Positions 1 to 12,514 of a stretch of DNA of 64,000 nucleotides are shown here, piece by piece. This stretch comes from Flabesymbios commensalis (lineage: Eukaryota; Annelida; Polychaeta; Terebellida; Flabelligeridae). Under the pieces are notes generated by a model, which saw only the letters and a program-made list of their open reading frames with translations, was not told the DNA's origin and made no database searches. Where the stretch lies: positions 24,986,476 to 25,050,475 of the forward strand of contig OZ024907.1 in the NCBI GenBank assembly GCA_964017125.1. The letters are read 5' to 3'. Every line of letters starts with the position of its first letter. The first letter of the stretch is position 1. A program made the position numbers and the translations under genes.

Positions 1-62
1 ATAGCTTCTACTTGCAGGCATTGGGTTAGGCGGGGCAGTCCGATTTCCTAATGTGGGGAACT
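1..62 (-). CDS. CNOT2: CNOT2-like exon (partial, runs off the window)
   Basis: Read on the minus strand, a CAG acceptor at 63-65 is followed by an open frame giving FPTLGNRTAPPNPMPASRSY, which leaves the window still open. I recognise the FP-x-L motif followed by a Pro/Asn-rich linker as the NOT2 segment that reads DFPALADRNR in human CNOT2 (recalled from memory). CNOT2 is a scaffold subunit of the CCR4-NOT deadenylase complex and binds CNOT1 and CNOT3 through a C-terminal NOT box, which is not in the window. The exon starts with two bases completing a codon, which fits the split codons of the exons upstream. This is the most 3' exon visible. Confidence 0.72.
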
Positions 63-3000
63 CTGATATAGAGAGGTCAAGACTAGCTTGGTTTTCAGAA
101 TCTGAAACAATTTTGATTAATTATTATTTAATTTTTCTCCTATGATGGTAAATTGTTTCACATGCTCCACAAAAATCCACAACAAAAAATACATCCAACT
201 GGGAATGAAAAATAATCTAGCCAGGAGAGAGAGGTTAGTGATCAAAAGAATCTGACCTTAGTCTGAAAATAATAATATGATATAAAACTACATATATTAA
301 AGATGAAATATAACTATGTTATTTAGGAAAGTTTAGTTATTATCGCACTGGTGACGTTGAAACAACTGTTGTTATTTATACTACTTTACATATTCAACTA
401 TTTTCGAATATGAACTTCATACCATATTTTTCAATCAACAGTAGAAACCTCATTTTATCATCTATTAAACAAATTTTCTCATGGAGTGATATCTTCTGCT
501 GATGTTATAATAAAAGTTATTTCAAGCTGTGAGGTATCAGTAAATCAGCTGTGTCATATATATAATAGCTACATGAAAGTAGCTAGGTCCATTGCAGAAT
601 GCTCAACATGTTAAAGCGAAGAGTTAATGACCTTCCAGAAATAAAGATTTTCATGTCACAAATTAATAAAGAATAGAACAGATCTGAAAAGAGGCAGTAT
701 GGACAATCAAGTATCAGTCCAGAATCTTGAGCATAAAAGTGGCAGTCATTTACCTAATACTGATTTATGTTGGTCCACTGTCTGCGATGCTGGCCCAACA
801 TTAAACTAGCATTAGGTATTGTGTTCACCAGGAGGTGGTCAGGTGTGGTGAGGCACTTTGTCGCCTGCTCACAGAAAACACAAGACGCTGATCAAGCTCA
901 ATTAATGATGTCCTGGCATCTCTGACGTCGGTCCAGCATTAATGATAAATCCTACAGTGGATTATTTAAGCATAGGCTTCATTTAGGCCTATAGTGAAAC
1001 ACGTGATTGACTACGATAATGACAAAATATGTCTGTTTGCTTTGCTCCCTAAGGCTGCCTTGAGGTGTCCTGTGTTCTCTAATATAATCAGTTTTTATTC
1101 TGAGGTCTTGTAATTAAAAGGAACAACTAGTATTTAGGCTGGTGATATTTTATGTGCTTTATGTAGTATTAGGCCAGCACTTCCGTGAGAAACATGAAGA
1201 CTGTTAATTGTAGCAAGATTAACGTCACATCGTGACAACCCTTGTGGCACTGTAAATAATATTGTGGGTATTAATTCACGTAGGCTTATTTATGGCTACA
1301 ATATAATTGCCATAATAATCAGGAAAAAGAGTATAGCAGTAAGTAATATATTATTGTATGATAAAGTTATAGATTTACGCATGGCGTTGACTGTGATAAT
1401 GAAGCAATTCCGCTGCAGTACAATAACTTGTGTCTCGCTAAACATTATGAGTTCCCGGGAGACATTACAATGGCCCTGTTATATATATATATACACTAAA
1501 GCCTGGATACGGTTTATAACAGTTTTTCTGAAACTTGAAACCATTGAAAGAGAAGCTGCTAAATTTTCAAAGTTTGGGGAGTAGTTTTTAACCAGGATGT
1601 GGTTACTAACCAGCAATATGCTGTAGTTAAAAATCATACAATAATTTGGCTAAGCGAAGCACCATAGCTGGATGTTGAAAATTGTATCTGCTACATCCAA
1701 ATTGTAGATGTTGGCATCTCTGAATTACTGCTGATCCCTGGCTATGTTGAAACCGGTTCAAGCTGACTGTTGCATGCTAATTTATACCTATCACAGAGCA
1801 TTTCATTTCATAATGATGCTCCTGCTATCATGCAAGGTTTGAGAAATATTGGGCAAAATTCAGAAAAAAATGCCATTATAGATTTTATATCCGCAAAATT
1901 GTGGGTTATTGTTGTGTAATGTTCAGTGGACGTTTAATTTAATCTGCAATAATAATAACACTCTAGCTGTTGCACAAAAGTTCTGAGCTAATAATCAAAA
2001 CTGATATGATTCTTACATTTATAAATCAGCTATCCTTGTGCAACACCACTTTTTATTTTACAGTAATGTTCTAGCTATCATTCAAGGTTAAAAAGATAAT
2101 GAGAACAAAAAGTTATAAATGGCTGCCAGTCAGCCATTTTGGAATGTTTATGTGCAAAATTTGTCATGTTTTACCCTTGTGTGAGATCCTTACATTTTGT
2201 TTTAAATGCATAATTCAGCAATTTTGTATGGTTTTCAAGATTCGACTGAATCAAAATGCCAGGAGAATTTCAAAAAAAGCTTGCTTCCATAAATTTAATC
2301 AGTGCTAAAAAGCGTTTTTTCATTAGTCACCCTGGTAATTGAAGAGTTGACTATAGCAGAATAAAAAAATGTCACAAAACAAATTCCCTCAAATTGTTTC
2401 TATTTAGAAAAGAAAGACATGTGGCAGAAGATCATGTCGAATATAAGCAATGTTACGATGTCAACAATCGATTAATTATTAGTGTTTAGAGGTGCAATAA
2501 ACAATTTGAAAACAATATGCCCTCAAGACAATAAAGAAACATTTATATTGTTTATATGAGAAATAATATCACTTTACTTGACTTAATATGTTGTATCAAC
2601 ATCAAAACATTTTTGCTTTAAAAAAGTAAAATAAAATTACACAATAATATGAATATGCAATGCATTATATTAAATGATTTTTTTTATTGAACCACACCAA
2701 TTTATGGTTGATGGATTTTTAGGTTGAAAAACAGAAGTGAGATAGCGAAGCAAAATTTAAATTATTTTTGATGAGCTCATTTATTTTTCCTTTTTGAAAT
2801 AAAAATATAAATGTATTCCTGATTTTCCAGATGAGCTCATAATTTGTTTTAAATATAAATTAATAACAACAAAGTATGTAGCTTCATATACATGTAGGGT
2901 CTATATGTTTCCTTCAAGGAGAAAAACATTGACCCACTTAAACAATAAGTATCAATTAAATAAATACATATTTTATAAAAAAAATATTCACTCACTTGAA

Positions 3001-4110
3001 CCATCAACGTGATCAAATAAATATTTATTGTAATATTTGTTTGATACATTACTTGCGCAAAGAGGCAAACCATTGACCATAAAATTACAATGGTTTACAC
3101 AATAGAGTCATCAGTAATATGTATATGAATGCATATATAAATAGACAGAAACCAAATGCTGTCAATTTTCAATTGTGGAGAGGATGGGAAATATGAGCAA
3201 AATTCGGAGAGCATGGGCAGTATATGGGGACAATAATATATTGGAAATATATGGGGACAATGATATATTGGAAATATATGGGGACAATGATATCCCGGAC
3301 CTCATTCCAGAACTCTACCTGCAGCTTCTACTGAAGTTTATTGTGAAAAAGTTGATTTGATAATGTTGGGGTGCTCATCCTAACCAGTGAATAAGACTTA
3401 TCCATTAGATACAGATGGGTGGTTCACCAACCAGAAACTGACTGAACACTACCTATTCTATATGGCACCATCCATAGCTTGTTTCACCTGGGGAATAAAA
3501 TATAACTGCCACAGTGCATAAGGGAACATATACAATTCAGAAGCATTTTGAAAGCTTTGAACATTTCCTAAAGCTTGCAGTGCTGCTCCAAATATCCCTT
3601 TCAAAAAATAGACTGATATCCAACTCTAGATATAAATATTGCTGCACAGTAAGGACAAGTCATTTTGAGCAAAATAACGCAATTCCTCTTTTCAGGTACA
3701 GCCAAAAGATGTTCAGGAATCGCAAACATGTCTATACACTGTTTACTCTGGAATGGTAGTTTCCCATACTTGCCATTCCTGTTGACTGTCCTGCCCTCAA
3801 GTTGAATTTTACCCCTGTTAAGTGGTCAATAAAAGTCATTATGGTACCGAACCTGGGTAACTTGTTAATTAAGTGCCGAGAACATAAAGTTATCTAAAAG
3901 GTGCAGATTCTATCTAGTGCTGAATATGTAACAATTTTCATAAATGTTGTAAAATAGAGGGACAGCTCCAAATATAAATGATTTGTGGCTCAGACTGTCC
4001 ACCATTCGATTAAGAAACATCTGCTAAAAGCTTAAATTTGATTAAATTACTTGAGATGCACCATATACACATACATATATATATTTCCCGACTATTGAAA
4101 TAAAACCTAC
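63..4110 (-). other. CNOT2 intron(s), AT-rich noncoding
   Basis: Almost no coding signal on either strand. It holds a short minisatellite (3213-3290) and a dispersed CCAACATTAAAC-type repeat near 770-950. At least one exon of CNOT2 is expected here by homology but I could not identify it with confidence. Confidence 0.5.
3213..3290. repeat. 27-bp minisatellite, about 3 copies
   Basis: The unit ATATGGGGACAATGATAT plus ATTGGAAAT repeats three times head to tail with one or two substitutions. It lies in a CNOT2 intron. The short open frame across it (repeated YGDND) is a by-product of the 27-bp period being divisible by three. Confidence 0.8.
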
Positions 4111-4163
4111 TTGGTCTTCCAAACGCTCCTGATAGTGCTGCTAAACCTGTACTCGTTGAAGAG
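4111..4163 (-). CDS. CNOT2: CNOT2-like exon
   Basis: 53-nt internal exon. The acceptor is a TTTCAG run at the high-coordinate end and the donor GTAGGT at the low end. In the frame carried over from the next exon upstream it reads SSSTSTGLAALSGAFGRP. The Ser-rich stretch followed by a G-L motif fits the low-complexity segment of CNOT2 that reads SSSGLGSPNR in human (from memory). It ends with one base of a split codon. The expected following segment (a Gly/Met/Asn-rich stretch) was not found between this exon and the one at 1-62, so at least one exon is missed or has diverged. Confidence 0.7.
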
Positions 4164-4554
4164 CTGAAAGATATTTATACATATATGTCATCACTAACTT
4201 GAAATTAAAATAATTGAATGAAGCATATATTAAGGTTATTTTCCTGAAATTATTTGTTATGTTGAGATGATAGGAATTATTCTAACCACCATTTAGACCC
4301 AACTTTGTAATGCTTGGTGTTGTAAATTGAAGGTGTAAATATATTTGCTCTCGGTCATATTGCAAATCTCTTCATTCAATTCTAGTAGAACACTGATAGC
4401 AAATATATCTGGATCAATCCAGACCTTTAAATCAATGAGACTCCCTCAATATTAAAAAAGAAAATTAGAAGAGGAAAAATGTCTAGATCAGATTAAAACA
4501 CAATGAAATTATAGGTATACCGTATTTCATAATAAACAAAAGGTAAATTGATAC

Positions 4555-4656
4555 CTGAGTAGTGCCGATGAGACTGGATTAGGTCGTTTCATCTGACTTG
4601 CAAGTTGTCCTGGAAGGTTACTTAAGATACCCCGCGTTGTCATTGGAAACATGTTT
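4555..4656 (-). CDS. CNOT2: CNOT2-like exon
   Basis: 102-nt internal exon with acceptor TTTATTCAG and donor GTATCA. Translation includes RNMFPMTTRGILSNLPGQL and then ASQMKRPNPVSSALL. The RGIL block followed by Met/Asn/Pro residues is the part of CNOT2 that reads SRGILPMNPRN in human (recalled). The splice phase agrees on both sides: two bases carried in complete an Arg codon and two are carried out. Phase agreement over four consecutive exons is the main reason to believe these are real exons and not chance open frames. Confidence 0.75.
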
Positions 4657-5843
4657 CTGAATAAATAATAAAAATCCATTGGTAATAATAACCATTTAAC
4701 CGCCAAGTTATTTAATTGGATTTTTCACAGCGTTGAAGTTGTGTCTCGCTCCACAACTTCAAGTGAGTGAACATTATTCAGATTTGACAACGATTTTGAA
4801 ATCTTGCTGATTGATATCACATTTGTATTTTTAACATGTTTAACATGTACAAAAGCTGATGTTTCATGTGCTGATAAAAAAATGAAAAAAACAATGAATA
4901 TAATTGGGACCTGCGGTTAAAAGCATATAGGACTTGTAAAATCATGCAATATGAAATATCCAGATAGATCTTGCATTTGCATAGCAAATATTTAATGCTC
5001 TACCAGTAGGCGAACAATTGTTTGATTATTTGGATAAAATACAATGCAGCATACAAAATGTCAATTTCAACTACTGTGCTAATCATATTCACATGTATGG
5101 TGCAATGCTCTTAAATTCAGTTCCAGCAAACACGAGGAACTGACCCAATATTGTTTTAATGGTGGACCATCATCTACAAAGCTGGTCCAACATTAAAATA
5201 AGGCTTATAGGCCTATTATATAGTAGCAGTATGCTACTTGCCGTCATACCACAACAAAAGCTTTACGAATATGACAAAGGTAAATATTATAGCCTAATGC
5301 TAAAATACAAAATTACAAGCTGCTAAAATTGATAGTTATCCACTCCAAAATATCTCTATGGCCTGTATCATATGTGCCATGTGACAAGATATATAAATAT
5401 TTGTGAGAGAAGCTGTCTGAGACGGGTTCCTTGAGGGAGCACACAGCTGGTCAGCCTCAAACTAATCTGACTACATGGCTGAGAACTGGTGCCTTGAGGG
5501 AACACACAGCCTCACTTCACTTATCTCCACATGAAACAGGGCTATCACAGCCGACAGGGCGATTGTGTATTTCAAAGCTATTAATCAGAATAATCAAGCA
5601 GAAATCGCAAGACTTTGAAAAATATGATTCTTTACAAATATATGAGGTTGAATATGTCATCACATGACAAACATAACAAAATATTGTCGAGGACAATTGC
5701 CACTAAAACTCAATTGAAAATAATAAAATAAAGTTCAGGTTAAAAGATGATTTGGGGACATAATATAATTAAGTATGTATAACCTTTTCTATGTTCCAAG
5801 AATGGCTGCCCATATAGCATGTTATACTGTACAGCTCTTTTAC
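4657..5843 (-). other. CNOT2 intron with dispersed repeats
   Basis: Noncoding between two phase-consistent exons. Contains one member of the AAGTTGTG/CACAACTT hairpin family (4733-4770), a CCAACATTAAA-type dispersed repeat around 5130-5200 and a doubled GCCTTGAGGGA-ACACACAGC motif near 5420-5510. Confidence 0.5.
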
Positions 5844-6015
5844 CTGTTTGGCGAGATTTGCTGAGATGGTTGCTGTGCCTGCTGCTGCTGCTGCTGTTGT
5901 TGTTGCAGACCCAGGGGAAAACCTGTGGGTGCCATGCTTGTTGGTGTTACTGTACGCTGGAATGGCGCTGTTGGCATGCCAGATAAGCTTCTCTGCTGTT
6001 GTAGAGCCAAATTAC
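5844..6015 (-). CDS. CNOT2: CNOT2-like exon with polyglutamine run
   Basis: 172-nt internal exon with acceptor CTGACAG and donor GTAAAAG. It reads GNLALQQQRSLSGMPTAP, then FQRTVTPTSMAPTG, then a run of seven or more glutamines ending QQPSQQISPNR. RSLS, VTPT and the following Met/Pro/Thr spacing match the CNOT2 block that runs from RSLSQG to VTPTTG in human. The Gln run is encoded by mixed CAA/CAG and is a likely site of length variation. The plus-strand open frame over the same bases (Ala/Val-rich from GCTGCTGCT) is its shadow. Confidence 0.8.
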
Positions 6016-6406
6016 CTGTCAGATAAAACAGCGGAACAATTTAAAAATTATCCAATTTTGTTGCTCAAGAGGAGTTTTTTTTTAGAAATTTGTACATGAG
6101 AATTTATTTGATGTATAAGTTTACTTCAATTGATAATAAAGATAAATATGTCACAATAAAACAAGAAGGGAGCAAAAATCATAATATTCAAATGATTATT
6201 CACATAATTTTATAATATTAGACTTTATCCAAACAAAAAACACATTCAGTAAGATAAGGCGTACTGCAAAATATTTACAGGATATTCAACCAAATATCAA
6301 TTTAGTATCTTTATTTGTAATTTGGTTGAATACACAATATAATGAAGTACAGAAAGAAATGTAAAACAGTTATTATCTTTGCATTGGATTCAAATAACAT
6401 TATTAC

Positions 6407-6461
6407 CAGGCTGTCCGTATATGTTGGACGCAAATGGAGAGGGTGAGGGAGATGTCATCTT
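6407..6461 (-). CDS. CNOT2: CNOT2-like exon
   Basis: 55-nt internal exon, acceptor TTTGTTTGCAG, donor GTAATA. It reads KMTSPSPSPFASNIYGQP plus one base that joins GT of the next exon to make Gly. This corresponds to the CNOT2 block with SPSTSG and FGASLYGQQ in human (recalled). It begins in phase 0. The N-terminal exons expected further upstream (the FGASRKKF-type start of CNOT2) were not found between here and the MULE-like element at 11.6 kb, so the 5' end lies beyond, is diverged, or is outside the window. Confidence 0.75.
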
Positions 6462-8164
6462 CTGCAAACAAAGGGAATTGTTTTAGCATTTTACCTAAAT
6501 AAGCTACGAATAATCACAGTTTTATTGTTGGCATAAAGTATCTTCTTTTTGGTCAGTCTCACACTGGCTACAAAGTAAGCCTACCCAGACCAATCAGCCT
6601 CTAATAAAGGATACAGTGGGGATGTAGCTGGCCTTCAAATATGATCGGATATTCCCGCTTTCTGAATCATGTCACACGGGAGCAAAAGGCTCTGGCTCTG
6701 ACTGGTCTGTCACTCTGCATTAGCTCTTAAAACGCTAAGCATGTCCATGGTTGTTTTTAGCCCTTAGATCACTGATGTCGACTGATGTAGACATTTTGTG
6801 TTTTTATTAGCACCTGTATAACCCCTGCCGAGATAACGAGCTGTTCACAGTAAAATATGTCTTCAATCTTGAAACACTGATATATATTGGGACTTAAATT
6901 TCTCAAATGACTGAAAATTTAAATTAAATAGCTCACTGACTGAAGGGTTAAAAATCACTGTTATTGGGAATGAAATGAGCATTTAAATATCAAGATTTGA
7001 AAATGTTCAGCCTCAAATTGAACAAATACAAGTAATTTTCAACCACTGCGAGACACAACTTCAGGTGAATTCAAATTTAAATTATTTAATTTAAGGATTA
7101 ATGTACACAGTGTGAATGGATGATCTGGTATTATTAATCAAACACAATTTAAAAAGGTTCCACAGATATAATTATTCAAGCAAGGTCGACCTATGGGTTC
7201 CCAAGTTAGAAGTTGTATAATAAAGTGGCCTAAATTATAGTTAATGGTGAGAACTCAGCTAGTTTTCTAAACATTGTCATAAATGTTTTTCACAGTACCA
7301 TTAATCAGCATGCTTAAGGGGGACACCATACAGTCTCCAGGGAGAGGGGGGGGGGAAGCTGGAGTAATTTAGAAATAAATAATTTCGGGTGGACTCTGCA
7401 TGAAATAAATAATTCACTTAAAGAACTGTCCTACATAAACATACAAATAAAAAATTTAATTTCCAGTGTGGCGCCAAGCAGGGTTGGAATAAAGACTCTA
7501 GCGTTACCCCCCTGGAGATTGAATGGTGGTCCCCTAATATCATTTCTGGAATGATGTATTTCATAATAATGTAATAATATAAACTACATGTACCTTGAGG
7601 ACAGAAAATATAGTTCAATTGTAAGGTTTTATATCTCAGACAAGTTGTGAAAGAAAAAGGCCTCAGCCTCTTAATCATTGTATAAAGTAATTTGTCATTC
7701 CTTTCAAATAATAAACAGGGTATCCACTGGGGGTCCGGGGGAGGGGGTCAAAACCTTCCTACCCAGCACCAAAGGTGGGATATCTCCCCTCTGTTGGAAA
7801 AGAAGATGAAAATATATATTCAATATTTTGCTGTCACTTCAGTTAAAGAGGTCATTTAAAGCACTAAAATTGAAAACTCCGATTTTTTTCACGCATGATT
7901 AAGTGACCTGTGTTGGAGGACGACCTGGAAGCGGTTCAGATCAAGATAGCATAGTAGTTATACATTCACTAACATCATGATGCATAAAATAAAAAGAAGA
8001 TGCAAAGGGCAAATTACAGATATGAAATAAAACAAGGCTTACAATCACATAAAAGTATTAAAACACTCAATAAATAATGGGGACATTTTTTGTTCTATAT
8101 TAAGAAAGACATTGGCGGAAATTATTTTTAGTGATTATTTTTTCTTCAGATTTTGTGATCGGCG
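6462..8164. other. Noncoding, AT-rich
   Basis: No exon or element recognised. A half-copy of the AAGTTGTG hairpin repeat is at about 7046-7070. Two G-rich runs (about 7335-7353 and 7720-7750) stand out in otherwise AT-rich sequence. Confidence 0.4.
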
Positions 8165-8990
8165 GATCCGCAAATCTAAATAAAACAAGAGGCCTGAAGT
8201 CCTATATCATCCCCGCCATAAATTAGGTTACAGTTTTTGCGGTCACAAATATTTAAAAAATCGCCCTGTGGCGGCCATTTTATTTATTTCAGTAAAATTA
8301 CCAGCACATTCCCAGATGGTGGGTAATGTGATTGTAAAATGTGAATTATTTCTGTCTTCAATTTTTGGGTTTTTGCGACAACAAAAAATTATGAAGTTCA
8401 TCCATGGCGGCCATTTTGAATTTCAGTAAAACCTTAAAAAATCACCTGCACATCTCCATATCGTGGGGAATGTGATATAGTAGAATTTGAATAAGTTTTT
8501 GCGCCCACAAAAAATTTTGGAGTTGACCTCTGGCGGCCATTTTGAATTTTTGTAGCATCTTTACAAAATCACTTGCAGATCCCTATGTTGCTAGGAATGT
8601 GATCGTTAATATATGCGCCCTCTAAAAAATTAAAATTGATCTGTGGCGGCCATTTTGAATTTCAATAAAACCTTGAAAAATTACCTGCACATCTCCATAT
8701 CATGGGGAATGAGATTGTAAAATTTAAATAATTTCTGACTTTAAGTTTTAGAGTTTTCACGCACACAAAAAATATTAGAGTTGACCTCTGGCGGCCATTT
8801 TGAATTTTGGTAGCATCTCTAAAACATTACTTGCACATCCCCATGTTGCTAAAAATGTCATGTTGAAATTTCAAAAAAATTGACTAGCAGTTTTCAAGTT
8901 TTTGCGCCCACAAGAAAATGTGACGCTGGACGCCGGACAGAATCCTGGCGCGACTAAAATCCCCCATCCTTTACAGGCGGGGGATAAAAA
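8165..8990. repeat. Minisatellite-like repeat, about 120 bp unit
   Basis: The core TGGCGGCCATTTTGAATTT recurs at about 8266, 8404, 8530, 8645 and 8792, each time followed by an ACCTGCACATCTCCATAT-type segment and a TTTTGCGCCCACAAAAAA segment. The block begins near an ATCATCCCCGCC word and ends near CCCCCATCC with GGCGGGGGAT, so the ends are weakly inverted, as in a non-autonomous DNA element with an expanded interior. Degenerate copies recur at 10.02-10.27 kb. Confidence 0.7.
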
Positions 8991-9330
8991 TTACCCCCAC
9001 CAGGTGACTTTTTTCAAGATATCCTCCATCATCCATATTGTTTTTAATAGATACTTCCCAAAAGCTAATTAGATCATTAGAAATTCCTAGAGAATCACTG
9101 CACAAAATTTGAATGTGATCCAACCAATGGTTCATAAGATAACGCGCGCCCCCAAGCTTTTCTAAGGGCTATTTTTTCAAAATGTCCTAAGTCAGCCATC
9201 TTGTTTTTAATGAATTCTTCCCAAAAGGTAATCAGATCATCAGAAATACCCAGAGAACCACTTTATAAAAAAAATGGGATACACTCAATGGTTAACCCTT
9301 ACACTGCTCCCAAAACAAACTAAGCGCAGC
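8991..9330. repeat. Two tandem diverged units, about 170-190 bp
   Basis: The segment from a TTTTTCAAGATATCCTCCAT word through AATGGTTCATAAGATAACGC is repeated once, the second copy reading TTTTTCAAAATGTCCTAAGT and then ACTCAATGGTTAA. Both carry a CTTCCCAAAAG-TAAT-AGATCAT core. No coding capacity. Confidence 0.6.
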
Positions 9331-10010
9331 CTGCTGTGGGTGACTATAGTCGCCGAGTAATTTCTTTAAAAAAAAAAATAATGTAAAAATTCACTTTCTT
9401 TTTGTGGTGTCTGACTGATTTTGTACTATAATGGCTTTTAATAGCAGTTGTTCATCAGATGTTTCTTTGAAGAAAAAAACGTGCCAAATATTATTTGGTG
9501 GGAAACCACACATGCTGCAAATTTTATGCAGCAGTGTAAGGGTTAATAAGATATTGTGCCCACAAGCTTCTTGGGCAATGATCTTGGAAAATTGCTGTTT
9601 ATGCAGTCTTTCTCAATTCGAAATACCCAGCCAAATCTGACCTACAATCCGGTTATTTTTTTGGTCAGTTTTGTTTTTTGTTCTTTTTTTGGTTTTCACA
9701 AGGTGAGAATCTGCCATTGACCACCTACTGTCCGGTGAAATTTCTTTTGGTCTGGTAAAAGTTTCAAGTTTACAGGACCTACTGTCCAGTAAAATTTTGA
9801 TCTTATTGGGAAAGACTGTTTATGGCGTGGTGACAAAAAAATATATGGGAAGAATTGCCCAGGCTCATAGGTCATGCCTGTAAAAAATAAACAAAAGTCA
9901 TCAGTTAACTTCTTAGTGAGAGCTAAATCCCTCATATGCCCGTGGCGGCGGCGACAGAATAATGCTAATATTCAACACTATAAGCATCCTGATAGTATCG
10001 GGGATGCTTA

Positions 10011-10280
10011 ATTAAAAAGTCAACCTATGCGGCCTTTTTTAATTTTAGTATTCCTGGAAATGTGATTGTAAAATTTGAATTATTTCTGTCTTTAAGTTTT
10101 TGCACCCACAAAAAAATATGAAGTTGGCCTGTGGCGGCTATTTTGAATTCTGGTATCATCTTCAAAAACTCACTCACATCTCCATGTTGCTAGGAATGTT
10201 ATTTAAAATTTAAAAAAAAATGACCACCAGGTTTTATGCCCACAAAAAAGTGTGGCGGACACGTGACGGATCGTTTTGTG
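10011..10280. repeat. Degenerate copies of the GGCGGCCATTTTGAA repeat
   Basis: Two decayed units (GCGGCCTTTTTTAATTTT and GGCGGCTATTTTGAATTC) with the same internal order as the 8.2-9.0 kb block, separated from it by about 1 kb of other sequence. The block ends in a GTGGCGGACACGTGACGGA word like the GACGCTGGACGCCGG end of the first block. Confidence 0.6.
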
Positions 10281-10289
10281 GTGTCTTTC

Positions 10290-11593
10290 TCTTGCGCTTT
10301 AAAGCCGTTAGACGTCCGATCTAGGACGTTTGTATCAGTACAAAAAAAAGAAGAAGCTTAGCGCATGTTTTTTGTTGATTTCTCTGTGAATTAGAAACCT
10401 GATGTTTACAATTTTCTAGATCTGGTTACTGGTATTCAATATTTTGCCTGTCCGTACAAAATTTCAATCGTTTCCCTTTTTCAAAATGTTTTCTATAATG
10501 ATTATTTTTAGAGCTTACAAAATTTGATCACTCTCAAGAGTTGACTGTGTGAGTACCGGTAGTGTAATCCAGTCATCGATCGGGTGTTGATGGAATCGTG
10601 ATATGTCAATAAATTATTGGATATTAAAAGGCACATCGACTCCTATTATCGCTCATTCGTATTATGCACTTAAACAGCTTGAATAAATAACCTAACATTA
10701 TAAAATAATAAATAGGCCTAACCACTTCCTTTTGTATAAAAATCTTTTTATTTTTTACTTATCTCGTGGCTGTAGGCTACTAATTATTGTAGAATTAGAC
10801 TAGGGTTACGTTACGGAACTTACGGTCTCAGTTTTCATTATTCACGAAACTCAAAAGCGGTTCGGATTGCAAAATAAACAACAAAACGGTTTATGCTGAA
10901 AGCGCCTATTTGGTACAAACTTGTATGTAAATTTAACATAGAATAAGATACCACATTTTATTTTACCCTTGTACAGTCCAATATAAGTATTTTTTTGTTT
11001 CAATTTGTCATAAAAAACAACATGATTGTTTGGTCTGAAAATCTGAAGTTTCTCTGTTCGTGAAATAAAATGGCGACTTACTAATCTCGTCCTCCAATCA
11101 TATGAAGATAAAATTCACTGATACTCAGGAATCTCGTTATTTGTAAAAGAGTAACGTTGACTTCTTAATTTACATTCTTTTTAATAACATACTCACAAAG
11201 CAAAATTAAACAATAATAGCTAACAATAAGCTGAGGTAAATTAATTCAAAATATGTTAGATTATATGAGAAGCTTTTATTATTAATTTGTTAAGGGCAAG
11301 TTTTAAGAATGTGAAAAACTGACGAGAATAAGCGTGCCTATCAGTATCATACTCACAGTAGACCCAAGATAATTCAAATGAACTACCTCTGGTAGACCCA
11401 ATTGTCACGGAGCCCGATTATTATATAGGCATTTAAGTACGGATTGGCTACTCGACCGGAGTTGACCGCCATCCAGTTAACGTTAACGCTGACGACCGGA
11501 TTCTGTATTCTTCTTCAAAGTAACGTTACAGCTCACTCTTGTTTATGTAGCCCTAAAGTATCGAGCCGGGTAGGCCTACAGTAGTGGTGATGT
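10290..11593. other. Noncoding, nothing recognised
   Basis: AT-rich sequence without open frames, repeats or splice-supported exons that I can defend. It directly abuts the target duplication of the MULE-like element. Confidence 0.4.
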
Positions 11594-11601
11594 GTGTGCT
11601 T
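11594..11601. repeat. Target-site duplication, left
   Basis: GTGTGCTT immediately before the left terminus of the MULE-like element, matched exactly by 14839-14846. Confidence 0.75.
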
Positions 11602-11611
11602 GGTCTCTAGA

Positions 11612-11740
11612 CACTTCGTACCATGTCCACTTCGTAACCTACACTTCGTACCAGAAAGCTACCAGTTCGTACCAACGTACCTACCACTTCGTACCAAAAA
11701 GCTACCAGCTCGTACCATCGTACCTACCACTTCGTACCAG
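11612..11740. repeat. Left subterminal CTTCGTACC array
   Basis: About nine copies of (A/G)CTTCGTACC or a one-base variant in roughly 130 bp, spaced by TACCA and GAAAGCTACCA words. Arrays of this kind near transposon ends are commonly transposase-binding sites; that role is inferred here. Confidence 0.8.
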
Positions 11741-12034
11741 AAAAATATATATGTTTTTTTTTCTTAATCGGTAGACAATTTTGTTAAGCTACATGAAATA
11801 TATGTATATGTATGGATTACATTCTGCAATTCTTCAGAATAATCAGAAATAAATATATGTCTTTGTCTTAATTATTTAGACAGGTTTCTTATGCTATATA
11901 TATGTATTTGTCGATGTCATGTATTGCTGTGTGTATTTCAATATATTGCATCAATACTTTATTTAGTAGCCTAGCTACATCATATAAATTACGACTTTTT
12001 ACGATATTATATTTTTTACATCGCATTTGATGAT

Positions 12035-12430
12035 CGATTACTATAGGTCTACACGATTACTACAGGTAGGCCTGTGTTCCCCCGTGCAAGCCGATGACAG
12101 CGCCAGCTATCACTCACAACACCTATGGCTCGGAGCTAATCCCTAACAGGTAGGGTCTCAGTTGGAGTAATTCACAACTCTCAACTGATATATGACAGCT
12201 TAACTCGTCAACTGCTAAATTAAATATTTTTAATGTTCACCCACTTAAAGTTGTGTCTTGCTACCGCAACCCACAACTTCAAGTTACCTCTTACCTCTAC
12301 ATGGACTAACTCTACAACAATTTATTATATGAAGTTTAATAAACCACAAAAATGTCTTACTTTATTATGAAACAGCTTATAATTAAGAAATCGTAATCGA
12401 AGAGATAGGGGCCTAAAACGCACGCTATGC
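12035..12430. repeat. First copy of a 0.4-kb direct repeat inside the MULE-like element
   Basis: From GATTACTACAGGTAGGCCTG through GCCGATGACAGCG, CTCGGAGCTAATCC, AACAGGTAGGGT and CCACAACTTCAAGT to the AATAAACCACAAAAA and GAAATCGTAATCGAAG words. The same order recurs at about 12515-12985 with small indels. Confidence 0.8.
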
Positions 12431-12514
12431 TATATATATATAGGCCTATATGTATGGATTTCATTCTGCAGATTGATCTTTATCATATCTATCTTTTAAA
12501 TTTGATAATTGATG

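Noticed and set aside
1264-2308. Plus-strand open frames of 70-106 codons
   Set aside because: AT-rich chance frames in a CNOT2 intron, with no domain, codon bias or splice context.
3772-3816. Possible CNOT2 exon on the minus strand after an AACAG acceptor (Gly/Ser/Met-rich reading)
   Set aside because: The composition is suggestive (GQSTGMASMGN) but there is no clear donor, the phase cannot be confirmed, and the match to the expected CNOT2 segment is too weak.
5848-6099. Plus-strand frame with an alanine/valine run
   Set aside because: Shadow of the polyglutamine CNOT2 exon on the minus strand.
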